Source: Bacillota bacterium
Lineage (GTDB): Bacteria; Bacillota; UBA994; UBA5500
DNA length: 17,609 bases
Assembly: GCA_023436245.1 (NCBI GenBank)
Contig: JAEZJZ010000045.1
Coordinates: 1 to 17,609 of the forward strand
Direction: 5' to 3'
Shown piece after piece: positions 11,120-17,609 of the stretch; position 1 is the stretch's first letter, and the number at the start of each line of letters is the position of its first letter. The notes under the pieces are model-generated. The model did no database searches and had not been told where the DNA came from. It was given only the letters and a program-made list of their open reading frames with translations. The translations under genes were made by a program, and so were the position numbers.

Positions 11120-13774
11120 GTGAAAAGTTTGGAGTTGCGCGTCTTTCCTGGGCGCAACGTCTATATTCATCGTCCTGCCGCTCTGGCGCTCGTCGACTTG
11201 GAGGAACTGTGCGCCAGAGAGACTCGAGAGTTGCCTGGTTTCAACGAGCGGTTGCTGGCACTCTTGCCAGGTTTGGCCGCTCACTCCTGTGCCAGCGGTC
11301 GCCCCGGAGGCCTGCTGGAGAGGTTGCAGTCGGGGACCTACTTTGGACACGTTTTGGAACACGCAATTCTGGAGTTGCAGATTTGTCTGGGGCTGCAGCC
11401 CAAGTACGGCAAGACAATGTCCACCGATCAGACCGCCGTTTATGAGGTGGTTTTCGAGTGCCCCGCCTCGGGGATCGCTGAGCCCTTGGTGAATGCTGGT
11501 CTTGACCTGCTCAATTGTCTGCTCAGGGGCAGCCGATTTGATCTGGCTGGCCGACTGGCAGACTTGGGTCGGTGTTTGGCCAAGAGCGAGCTTGGGCCCA
11601 GCACTCAGGCCTTGGCAGATGCCGCTCGGGCTAAAGGCATTAGCGTCAGCCGCATCGGGCCGGGCAGCCTGCTCAGACTGGGCACCGGGCGCTACGCCAG
11701 ACGAGTACAGGCCACCCTGACCAGCGAAACCAGTTGCATCGCCTCCGACATTGCCGGAGACAAGTCATTAACCAAGCTGGTGCTGGGCCAAGCTGGCATT
11801 CCAGTCCCCCGCGGAAAAAGGCTTTCGGTAGAGGACGTTAACCAGGCGGTGGCCTTTTGGCAGAGGTTGGGCCGGCCTGTGGTGATTAAACCCTGTGACG
11901 GAAACCAGGGTAAAGGCGTCTCTCTCAACTTGAACGCCGAACAGGATATTCGCGAGGCCTGCAGAATTGCCTCTCGCTACAGTGCAGACTTGCTGGTAGA
12001 AGAGTACATTGCCGGTCGCCATTATCGGTTGCTGGTTGTGGGCGGGCAGCTAGTGGCTGCTTCTGAACGGGTTCCGGCTCACGTGGTCGGCAATGGACAC
12101 TCTACCGTCAGCAAGCTGGTGGAACAGGTCAATGCGGACCCCAGGCGCGGCTCTGAGCACGACAAACCGCTCACTCGGATCGCTATTGACGAAGTTGCGC
12201 TGGCCGTGTTGACGCGTCAAGGTCTGCACCCTGACAGCATTCCGGCAGAGCAGCAAACTGTCTGGCTGCGGGACAATGCCAACCTGAGCACTGGAGGCAC
12301 TGCGATCGACGTCACTGACTGGGTGCACCCGGAGCTAGCGAATATGGTGGTGCGGGCCGTCCGCGTGGTTGGTTTGGATGTGGCAGGAGTCGACCTCGTC
12401 TGCGACAGCATCAACGAGTCGCCGGCGAGCGGTGGGGCCGTCATCGAGATCAACGCCGCCCCCGGAATCCGCATGCACCACTATCCTGTGCAAGGGCAAA
12501 AGCGGGAGGTGGCCACCGCCATCATTGAGAGCCTCTTCCCTGCTTCCGCGAGGAGCGAAGTTCCGCTCGTTGCCGTGACCGGCACCAACGGCAAGACGAC
12601 TACTGCGCGGTTGATCGCGCATGCAATGCGACAGTGCTACTCGACTGTGGGGCTGACCAGCACAGAGGGCATCTACCTCAATGATCGCTGCATTGTGCAG
12701 GGGGATACCACCGGGCCTTGGAGCACCAACGTCCTGCTCTCCGACCCGTCCGTCGATGCCGCCGTGCTAGAGGTGGCTCGGGGTGGTATTCTGCGCGGTG
12801 GTCTCGCCTATGACCAGAGTGATGTGGCCGTGCTGACCAATATCTCCGAAGACCATCTGGGTCAGGACAACTTAAGCAGCTTGGATGATCTAGTCTGGGT
12901 CAAGTCGCTGGTGCTCGAGTCAGTGAAGCCGGATGGATACGCGGTCCTGAATGCTGACGACAGCAGTCTGCGGCAACTGCTGCCGCGACTTGGGTGCCAA
13001 CCGATCATGTTCAGCCTGGAGGAGTCGAATGCGCAGGTGAGGAGGCATCTTGGCACCGGCGGCAAAGCCGTCTTCCAGAGCGACGGTTGGATCTGTCTGG
13101 CCGAAGGCAACACCTTGGAACCCTTGATCAAAGTCGCCGACATTCCGCTGGCCTGGGATGGAAAGGCGCGACATAACGTTGCCAACGCATTGGCGGCAGC
13201 CAGCGCCCTCTGGGGTCTAGGCCTAGCCAAGGAAGCGATCAAACAAGGCTTGGCCAGCTTTCAACCGGCCGAACACAATCCCGGCCGCCAAAGCATGACC
13301 ACGGTCGCCGGGCGCACAGTGATGATCGATTATGCTCACAATGTGGCCGGTCTGCAGCAGCTTTGCAGCTTTGCTCGCCAGGTCTGCCGGGGACGCTTGC
13401 TTGGCGTAGTTGCTGCTCCTGGTGACCGCCGATCGGCGACCGTATTCCGGGTGGGACAGATCGCAGGGCGAGGATTCGACCAGCTGTTCATCAAGGAGGA
13501 TCATGACAGACGAGGTCGAGCTCCGGGGGAGACGGCGGAGATCCTGCGTCAGGGCGCCGTATCAGGCGGGCTGTCCGCAAGCGCTGTCAGCGTCCACTTG
13601 GAGGAGGCAGCAGCGCTGCGCGCCGCTTGTCTGGCTGCAGCCCCGGACGATTTGGTTGTCGTCCTTTACGAGAAACTGGAGTTGACGTTTGGCCTGCTGG
13701 AGAGACTGAAGCAGGAAATCGGAGAGAGTGAGCCCCAGGCGTTTGTCGTGGCCGGGGCAGGAGAAACCACCTAG
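11120..13774 (+). CDS. cphA: Cyanophycin synthetase
   Basis: An 884-residue, full-length CphA that builds multi-L-arginyl-poly-L-aspartate from Asp and Arg using ATP. The N-terminal domain (1-160) has the family pattern ELRVFPGRNVYIHRP and GRPGGLLERLQSGTYFGHVLEH. The ATP-grasp domain (about 210-480) has VVIKPCDGNQGKGVSLNL; it adds Asp. The Mur-ligase-like domain (about 485-860) has the P-loop GTNGKTTT at 488-495, then EVARGGILRGGL and MIDYAHN; it adds Arg. All key motifs are intact, so it should be active. The GTG at 11120 follows TAAGGAGG (11103-11110); the frame is open to a GTG at 11027, but homology starts at MKSLELRVFPG. Confidence 0.96.
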   Translation: MKSLELRVFPGRNVYIHRPAALALVDLEELCARETRELPGFNERLLALLPGLAAHSCASGRPGGLLERLQSGTYFGHVLEHAILELQICLGLQPKYGKTMSTDQTAVYEVVFECPASGIAEPLVNAGLDLLNCLLRGSRFDLAGRLADLGRCLAKSELGPSTQALADAARAKGISVSRIGPGSLLRLGTGRYARRVQATLTSETSCIASDIAGDKSLTKLVLGQAGIPVPRGKRLSVEDVNQAVAFWQRLGRPVVIKPCDGNQGKGVSLNLNAEQDIREACRIASRYSADLLVEEYIAGRHYRLLVVGGQLVAASERVPAHVVGNGHSTVSKLVEQVNADPRRGSEHDKPLTRIAIDEVALAVLTRQGLHPDSIPAEQQTVWLRDNANLSTGGTAIDVTDWVHPELANMVVRAVRVVGLDVAGVDLVCDSINESPASGGAVIEINAAPGIRMHHYPVQGQKREVATAIIESLFPASARSEVPLVAVTGTNGKTTTARLIAHAMRQCYSTVGLTSTEGIYLNDRCIVQGDTTGPWSTNVLLSDPSVDAAVLEVARGGILRGGLAYDQSDVAVLTNISEDHLGQDNLSSLDDLVWVKSLVLESVKPDGYAVLNADDSSLRQLLPRLGCQPIMFSLEESNAQVRRHLGTGGKAVFQSDGWICLAEGNTLEPLIKVADIPLAWDGKARHNVANALAAASALWGLGLAKEAIKQGLASFQPAEHNPGRQSMTTVAGRTVMIDYAHNVAGLQQLCSFARQVCRGRLLGVVAAPGDRRSATVFRVGQIAGRGFDQLFIKEDHDRRGRAPGETAEILRQGAVSGGLSASAVSVHLEEAAALRAACLAAAPDDLVVVLYEKLELTFGLLERLKQEIGESEPQAFVVAGAGETT

Positions 13775-13820
13775 TACAGCGTCAGCAAGAAAGGTTCTCA
13801 GACGGAGCCTCAGTTTGGAG

Positions 13821-13884
13821 AGAGCCGTGCCTGCAGGAAACGATCGGCCATTGCCGTTCTCGCTCCTGTGCAGGCGGCTCTTTT
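13821..13884 (+). terminator. Terminator after cphA
   Basis: AGAGCCG (13821-13827) and CCTGC then AGGA pair, with small bulges, with TCCT, GCAGG and CGGCTCT (to 13881) over a long loop, followed by TTTT. The stem is imperfect but the closing GC helix and T-run fit a terminator for the cphBA unit. Confidence 0.65.
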
Positions 13885-13897
13885 ATGTTACTGCCGC

Positions 13898-13926
13898 TGG
13901 GCACTGCAGCTTGGCTGTACTAGAAT
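13898..13926 (+). promoter_or_regulatory. Possible ispE promoter
   Basis: TGGGCA (13898-13903), 17-bp spacer, TAGAAT (13921-13926). The -35 matches 4 of 6. The position between the cphA terminator and ispE is suitable, but the start would be only about 10 nt before the Shine-Dalgarno end. Confidence 0.35.
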
Positions 13927-13943
13927 AGAAAGGGGGTGGGTTG

Positions 13944-14831
13944 ATGCAACTGACAGAATGGGCGCAAGCCAAGATAAATCTCCATTTGCGTATTCTGGGC
14001 CGCAGAGATGATGGATTTCACCAGCTCGAGACGGTGATGCAGACTCTGCAGTTTGCGGATCGGGTCATCCTGAGCGACCAGCAGAGCGGCATCAGCCTAC
14101 AGTGCGACGATCCACAGCTCACCGCTGGCCCCGACAACCTGGCCTGGCGAGCGGCGGCCTTGCTGTCGGACTCGTTTCCGGGCCATGGCGTGAGCATTAC
14201 TCTCCAGAAGAGGATTCCTTGGCAGGCGGGACTGGGCGGAGGCAGCTCAGATGCAGCTGCTGTCTTGCGTGGCCTGAACAGGCTCTGGCGCCTGAACTTG
14301 TCCGCTGCCGACCTGACCGGGCTTGCTGCCAGGCTCGGGTCCGATGTCCCCTTTTTTCTCAGTGGCGGAACAGCGCTGGCCCGAGGAAGAGGCGAGGAGA
14401 TTACCCCGTTACCTGCTTGCCCGAAGATGGAGGTGGCGCTGATAGTCCCTCCCTTTGGACTAGCGACGGCAGCGGTGTACCGTCATTGGCAACCCCTCGC
14501 TGTCGTCCCTCCCGGGTGGGCTGAGTTGTTGCAGGCATTGCTGGCCCGTGACCCTAAGCAAGTCACCCAACTGCTTTTCAACGACTTGGAGGCGCCGGCC
14601 TTCAGCCTGCAGCCCGAGTTGGCCAGCGTCAAACTTCGTATGGTTGATGCAGGTTTGCCGGCACTGCTTTCCGGCAGCGGATCCTGCCTGTTCGGGCTCT
14701 TGTCATCAGAGGAAGACGGCAGACGGTTGCGGGAGTTGCTTCCGGCGGAATATCGGTTGATCTTCACGCGTTCTTCACCATTGCTGGCGCCAACAGCTGC
14801 AGGAGAAGAATCGCTGAATACAGAAATCTAG
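13944..14831 (+). CDS. ispE: 4-diphosphocytidyl-2-C-methyl-D-erythritol kinase
   Basis: A 295-residue GHMP kinase of the MEP (non-mevalonate) isoprenoid pathway; it phosphorylates CDP-methylerythritol using ATP. The start AQAKINLHLRILGRRDDGFHQLETVMQ is the substrate-binding N-terminal signature. GLGGGSSDAAA (96-106) is the ATP-binding loop, GSDVPFFLSGGTALARGRGE follows, and LSGSGSCLFGL is the third GHMP motif. The ATG at 13944 is preferred over the adjacent TTG at 13941 because GGGGGTGG (13932-13939) is better spaced for the ATG. It implies this organism makes isoprenoids by the MEP route. Confidence 0.95.
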   Translation: MQLTEWAQAKINLHLRILGRRDDGFHQLETVMQTLQFADRVILSDQQSGISLQCDDPQLTAGPDNLAWRAAALLSDSFPGHGVSITLQKRIPWQAGLGGGSSDAAAVLRGLNRLWRLNLSAADLTGLAARLGSDVPFFLSGGTALARGRGEEITPLPACPKMEVALIVPPFGLATAAVYRHWQPLAVVPPGWAELLQALLARDPKQVTQLLFNDLEAPAFSLQPELASVKLRMVDAGLPALLSGSGSCLFGLLSSEEDGRRLRELLPAEYRLIFTRSSPLLAPTAAGEESLNTEI

Positions 14832-14843
14832 TGGGTGGTTGAG

Positions 14844-14865
14844 GTTTGCACCAGATTGTGCAAAC
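14844..14865. promoter_or_regulatory. Palindrome between ispE and the GntR gene
   Basis: GTTTGCAC (14844-14851) and GTGCAAAC (14858-14865) are perfect inverted repeats around 6 nt. No T-run follows, so it is a poor terminator. It lies 11 bp upstream of the -35 of the putative gntR promoter and could be an operator for that regulator or an ispE transcript end. Confidence 0.5.
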
Positions 14866-14876
14866 TGGCACCTTGT

Positions 14877-14907
14877 TTGGACGAGTTATTGACTAATCTG
14901 TTAGAAT
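14877..14907 (+). promoter_or_regulatory. Putative promoter of the GntR-nucleotidyltransferase unit
   Basis: An extended -10, TG-T-TAGAAT (14899-14907), with TTGGAC (14877-14882) at 19-bp spacing. An alternative -35 TTGACT (14889-14894) pairs only with weak -10 sequences further on. It would give a leader of about 100 nt containing a GCAGCA/TGCTGC stem. Confidence 0.5.
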
Positions 14908-15014
14908 ACTGATAGCACAGCAGCAAGAAGTACTGCACGGGACTGCATCTGCTGCGATCGAGAGTCTCGCTGGGGCAGTTATCCCCTCAGTCTGGGTGCA
15001 ATGGAGGAGAAGTC

Positions 15015-15701
15015 ATGTCTGCTGAAAGAATGATCCCTGTCAAACTTGACAATTATAAGCCCTTGCGCGAGATAGTCTTTGAGCATTTGCGCGAGGCGAT
15101 CATCGGCGGAAACCTGAGGCCAGGCGAGCGCCTGATGGAGATGCAATTGGCTGAAGAGATGGGCGTCAGTCGCACTCCAGTGCGCGAAGCGATTCGCAAA
15201 CTGGAGCTGGAAGGTCTGGTGATCATGGTGCCTCGGCGGGGCGCCTACGTGTCCGATCTCAGCATCAAAGACGTAGCCGAGACGTACGAAATCCGAGCCG
15301 CATTGGAGGCGCTGGCGGCAGGATTGGCCGCAGAGCGCATCACGGCAGACGAATCCGAGGAGTTGGAACGCATTCTTGTGTCCATCGGCCAATGCATCGC
15401 CAACAACGATCTGGATCGTTCCATCGAGTTGGATGAGCAATTTCACAACGTGCTCTATCGTGCCAGCAAGAATGAGCGACTCGTTCAGATTATCAACAAT
15501 CTGCGGGAGCAGATCCAGCGTTTCCGCGCAACTTCATTAGGGACTCCTGGCCGGTTGGAAGCCGTGTTCTCCGAGCACACCAAGATTGCGGAGGCCATTT
15601 CCGATCGTAATGCCGCTCTCGCAGAGCGCCTGGCTATGGAGCACATTGAAAACGCGGAGAATGCATTGTTGGAATGGAAAAAAGGCCATAGGGCGGAATA
15701 A
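15015..15701 (+). CDS. GntR family (FadR/FCD subfamily) transcriptional regulator
   Basis: A 228-residue regulator. The N-terminal winged helix (about 12-80) shows the GntR pattern: LRPGERLMEMQLAEEMGVSRTPVREAIRKLELEGLV. The C-terminal all-helical FCD ligand domain (about 88-218) keeps the four metal-ligand candidates Asp140, His144, His188 and His210, so it probably binds a metal and a carboxylate-type effector. The effector is unknown. GGAGGAG (15003-15010) is before the ATG. The next gene's Shine-Dalgarno overlaps its stop codon, so the two are co-translated. A palindrome upstream (14844-14865) is a candidate operator. Confidence 0.9.
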   Translation: MSAERMIPVKLDNYKPLREIVFEHLREAIIGGNLRPGERLMEMQLAEEMGVSRTPVREAIRKLELEGLVIMVPRRGAYVSDLSIKDVAETYEIRAALEALAAGLAAERITADESEELERILVSIGQCIANNDLDRSIELDEQFHNVLYRASKNERLVQIINNLREQIQRFRATSLGTPGRLEAVFSEHTKIAEAISDRNAALAERLAMEHIENAENALLEWKKGHRAE

Positions 15702-15717
15702 AGGAGGTCGAGCTGCG

Positions 15718-16476
15718 ATGAACGCTATCGTGTTGGCGGGGGGTACCGAGCAGGACAAACTGGCAATGCACCACGGCTATCCCAACAAAGCTCTGCTGCC
15801 AATCAACGATCTGCCGATGATCAGCTACGTGATCGATGCCCTGCAGAAGTGCCAGGGGATTGAGAAGATACTGGTGATCGGACCGGCTGAACGTTTGTCG
15901 GGCCTCTTGCCGGAAGATGTGCAACTGGTGCCAGAGGCCGGCACCGCGGTGGAGAACGTATTGACAGCAGTGCGCCTCTTGCCGGTGGATGAGAAGATTC
16001 TGCTCTGCACATCCGACATTCCGATGCTCACGCCTGAAGCACTGGGTGCACTGATCATTGAAACAAGCCGCAGAGAAGCTGATCTTTATTACCCCATCAT
16101 CTCGCAAGAACGCTGCGAGTCGCGCTATCCCGGAGTCAAGCGCACGTATGCCAAGCTGCGCGATGGGTCATTCACCGGAGGCAACGTGTTCATAGTCAAC
16201 CCGGCGAAGGTGACCAAGCTGGCGGACATCTTCACCAAGCTGGTGGAAAACCGCAAGAATCCAGCCAAGATGTGCCTCACGCTCGGCCTGCCAGGAGTGT
16301 TGATGGTGGCCAAGCTGGCGCTCGGCTGGCTGACTGTACGCGAGCTGGAGGTCAGAGTCTCCCGCATCCTCGGAATCACCGGAGCTGCGATTATCTGCGA
16401 ATATCCAGAAGTCGGTACCGATGTGGACAAGGATAGCGATTTAGAACTGGCCAGGAGAGTGCTTGCTGCCGGCTAA
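15718..16476 (+). CDS. MobA-like nucleotidyltransferase (NTP transferase domain)
   Basis: A 252-residue protein starting MNAIVLAGGTEQD, the nucleotide-binding opening of the NTP-transferase fold (GlmU/MobA type). Lys24 lies in NKALLPINDLPMISYV, and Asp100 in CTSDIPML is the metal-binding acidic residue of the family. The usual LAGG-x-(S/G)-x-R-(M/L)-G loop is loosened here (LAGGTEQDKLAMHHG), so the donor nucleotide cannot be predicted. The C-terminal half (about 140-252) contains KDSDLELAR near the end. The ATG follows AAAGGAGGT (15700-15708), which overlaps the gntR stop. A gene of this type between a GntR regulator and purR is, to my recollection, a recurrent arrangement in clostridial genomes. 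Confidence 0.82.
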   Translation: MNAIVLAGGTEQDKLAMHHGYPNKALLPINDLPMISYVIDALQKCQGIEKILVIGPAERLSGLLPEDVQLVPEAGTAVENVLTAVRLLPVDEKILLCTSDIPMLTPEALGALIIETSRREADLYYPIISQERCESRYPGVKRTYAKLRDGSFTGGNVFIVNPAKVTKLADIFTKLVENRKNPAKMCLTLGLPGVLMVAKLALGWLTVRELEVRVSRILGITGAAIICEYPEVGTDVDKDSDLELARRVLAAG

Positions 16477-16559
16477 TATCTACTGCAGGCGCCTGTTGAT
16501 ACCCCCAAACCACTGAGACGTAGCGTGGCAGATCCCAGTTGATCTCAAATGGAGGGCAT

Positions 16560-17414
16560 ATGGTGGAAAAACTGCGAAAAGGAGAGCGGGCTGCCATTAT
16601 TGCCCGCCTGCTCTGTGAGCACCCCAATCGGCTGCTCTCTTTGACTGATCTTTCGGCGCGGCTAGGCGCGGCCAAGTCCACCCTCAGCGAGGACCTGGCT
16701 GCAATCCGAGATGGCTTCTTGTCTGAAAATCTCGGTACTGTGGAAACAGTGTCAGGAGTTACCGGCGGGGTCAGATGGTTGCCAGGCGGTGATGAGGCTT
16801 GGCAACAGCAAATAACCGCGGATCTCTGTCAACAGTTGGCAGATCCCAGGCGCATCCTCCCCGGAGGCTATCTCTACACCAGCGACCTGTGCACAGATTC
16901 GCGCCAGGTGGAGCGCTATGCTCAACTATTTGCCCATTGTTTTGCCCATTGCCAACCAAATGTCGTGCTCACTGTTGAGACGAGGGGAATTCCGCTCGCT
17001 TATGCCACGGCCCGCTATTTGGGCGTGCCTCTGGCGGTGGCGCGCAAGGAACTGCCTCTTCCGATGGAATCGCTGATCATGCGCCAGGAGCGCAGCGAAG
17101 GGCCGACCATGAACATCAACTACGTGTCCGGCTCTAACCAGCGAGTGCAGACCATGGCTTTGCCCAGGCGCAGTCTGCCACAATCTGCCCGTGCCCTGAT
17201 CATCGACGATTTCATGCGTGCAGGAGGAACGGCCCGCGGGTTGGAGCAGTTGATGAGTGAGTTCGGTGCAGTCACGGTGGGTTGCGGGGTGCTCGTCACG
17301 ACCGCTATGCCGGCAAAGAAGCTGGTGCATGAGTTCTTGGCCCTTGCCTGTTTGGAAGAAGTCGATGAGTCGACAGCCAAGGTCTCCGTTTCGCCTGGCC
17401 GCTGGTTTAGGTAA
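16560..17414 (+). CDS. purR: Purine operon repressor PurR
   Basis: A 284-residue Bacillus-type PurR (about 285 residues in B. subtilis), unrelated to the LacI-type PurR of E. coli. The N-terminal winged helix (1-74) includes LLSLTDLSARLGAAKSTLSEDLAAIRD. The C-terminal phosphoribosyltransferase-like domain has the PRPP-binding motif DDFMRAGGT at 216-224. PRPP binding releases it from PurBox DNA, derepressing purine synthesis. GGAGGG (16551-16556) lies 3 nt before the ATG at 16560 and 6 nt before the next codon, GTG; either could start. The TTG at 16539 lies upstream of the Shine-Dalgarno and is not favoured. I see no PurBox in the 83-nt gap upstream, so autoregulation is not evident. Confidence 0.95.
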   Translation: MVEKLRKGERAAIIARLLCEHPNRLLSLTDLSARLGAAKSTLSEDLAAIRDGFLSENLGTVETVSGVTGGVRWLPGGDEAWQQQITADLCQQLADPRRILPGGYLYTSDLCTDSRQVERYAQLFAHCFAHCQPNVVLTVETRGIPLAYATARYLGVPLAVARKELPLPMESLIMRQERSEGPTMNINYVSGSNQRVQTMALPRRSLPQSARALIIDDFMRAGGTARGLEQLMSEFGAVTVGCGVLVTTAMPAKKLVHEFLALACLEEVDESTAKVSVSPGRWFR

Positions 17415-17420
17415 AGCCCG

Positions 17421-17459
17421 TTGGATGAGACGAAGGGCCAGACCCTTCGTCTCATCCAA
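17421..17459 (+). terminator. Hairpin terminator after purR
   Basis: A perfect 17-bp stem (17421-17437 with 17443-17459, closing base pairs TTGGATG/CATCCAA) with a 5-nt loop, 6 nt after the purR stop. The following bases are only moderately T-rich, so termination could be weak, but the stem is very stable. Confidence 0.75.
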
Positions 17460-17461
17460 TT

Positions 17462-17514
17462 GTCATTCCGAGCGCAGCAAGGAATCTAGATCCTTCGCTG
17501 GCGCTCAGGATGAC
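17462..17514. repeat. Dispersed palindromic repeat (GTCATTCCGAGCG type)
   Basis: A 53-nt imperfect palindrome from GTCATTCCGAGCGCAGC to GCGCTCAGGATGAC centred on TCTAGA. Sequences of this style (in translation, HSERSKESRSFAGAQDD) are common intergenic repeats in many bacteria. It abuts the purR hairpin. An open frame at 17257-17571 that runs through it is therefore not a gene. Confidence 0.8.
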
Positions 17515-17609
17515 CTGGCTTGGGCTTGCATCGCAGATTGTGATTGGCTAAACATGGGGGTTTTGCCCTGAGTTTCTCTTAAGTATGCAGAAGACGGCGC
17601 CCCGCCGGC
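17515..17609. other. Window tail, no feature recognised
   Basis: The final 95 bases carry no credible ORF start or strong promoter. In Bacillus the genes after purR are yabJ, spoVG and glmU; any counterpart would begin outside the window. Confidence 0.4.

Noticed and set aside
17524..17557. Promoter for a downstream gene (TTGCAT-17-TAAACA)
   Set aside because: Each hexamer matches the consensus at only about half of the positions and the downstream gene is not visible.
17257..17571. Plus-strand ORF overlapping the end of purR
   Set aside because: Its second half is the translation of the palindromic repeat and its first half is purR out of frame.

Overview
The window looks like the chromosome of a spore-forming, clostridial-type member of the Bacillota (Firmicutes) with moderately high GC. 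The evidence is the gene content and order: rpmG-secE-nusG-rplK-rplA-rplJ-rplL, then abrB, metG behind a T-box leader, tatD, rsmA, veg, ispE and purR. There are also two Spo0A-type boxes in tandem just downstream of the abrB promoter, Shine-Dalgarno sequences close to AAGGAGG, and frequent TTG/GTG starts. I cannot name a genus. No phage, insertion sequence, CRISPR array, tRNA or rRNA is visible.

Layout. Positions 1-3934 (+) hold the translation/transcription block: L33, SecE, NusG, L11, L1, an L10 leader with attenuator, L10, L7/L12 and two terminators. Positions 3949-4345 hold a tandem array of an approximately 65-bp unit that carries two hairpins; two more units lie in the 5' leader of rplJ (2728-2870). 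abrB (4358-4606) is on the minus strand, converges on rplL, and has two minus-strand promoters and the 0A boxes. A divergent plus-strand promoter drives a methionine T-box riboswitch (about 4999-5251) and the run metG-tatD-rsmA-ykuK-like (5292-9361). Three stacked sigma-A-like promoters feed veg (9556-9831), which ends in a double terminator. After a roughly 310-bp stretch without a convincing gene come cyanophycinase and cyanophycin synthetase (10212-13774), then ispE, a GntR/FCD regulator, a MobA-like nucleotidyltransferase and purR (to 17414). A 17-bp hairpin and a dispersed palindromic repeat close the window.

How the genes work together. The first block supplies ribosomal stalk proteins and elongation/secretion factors, with L10-dependent feedback expected at the L10 leader. 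The second block couples methionyl-tRNA supply (T-box sensing) to 16S rRNA maturation (RsmA). AbrB, Veg and PurR are the regulatory layer typical of sporulating Bacillota. The cphB-cphA pair adds an arginine/aspartate storage polymer cycle (CphA makes it, CphB cuts it to dipeptides) inside an otherwise housekeeping neighbourhood. Genes often found in this neighbourhood in Bacillus (yabE/rpfB-like, rnmV, yabG, sspF) are absent, and tatD overlaps rsmA directly.

The least explained features are the two-hairpin tandem repeats on both sides of rplJL and the mutually exclusive hairpins between rplK and rplA. I did not find a clearly new multi-gene system here. Most genes belong to well-known families, and the novelty candidates are non-coding.
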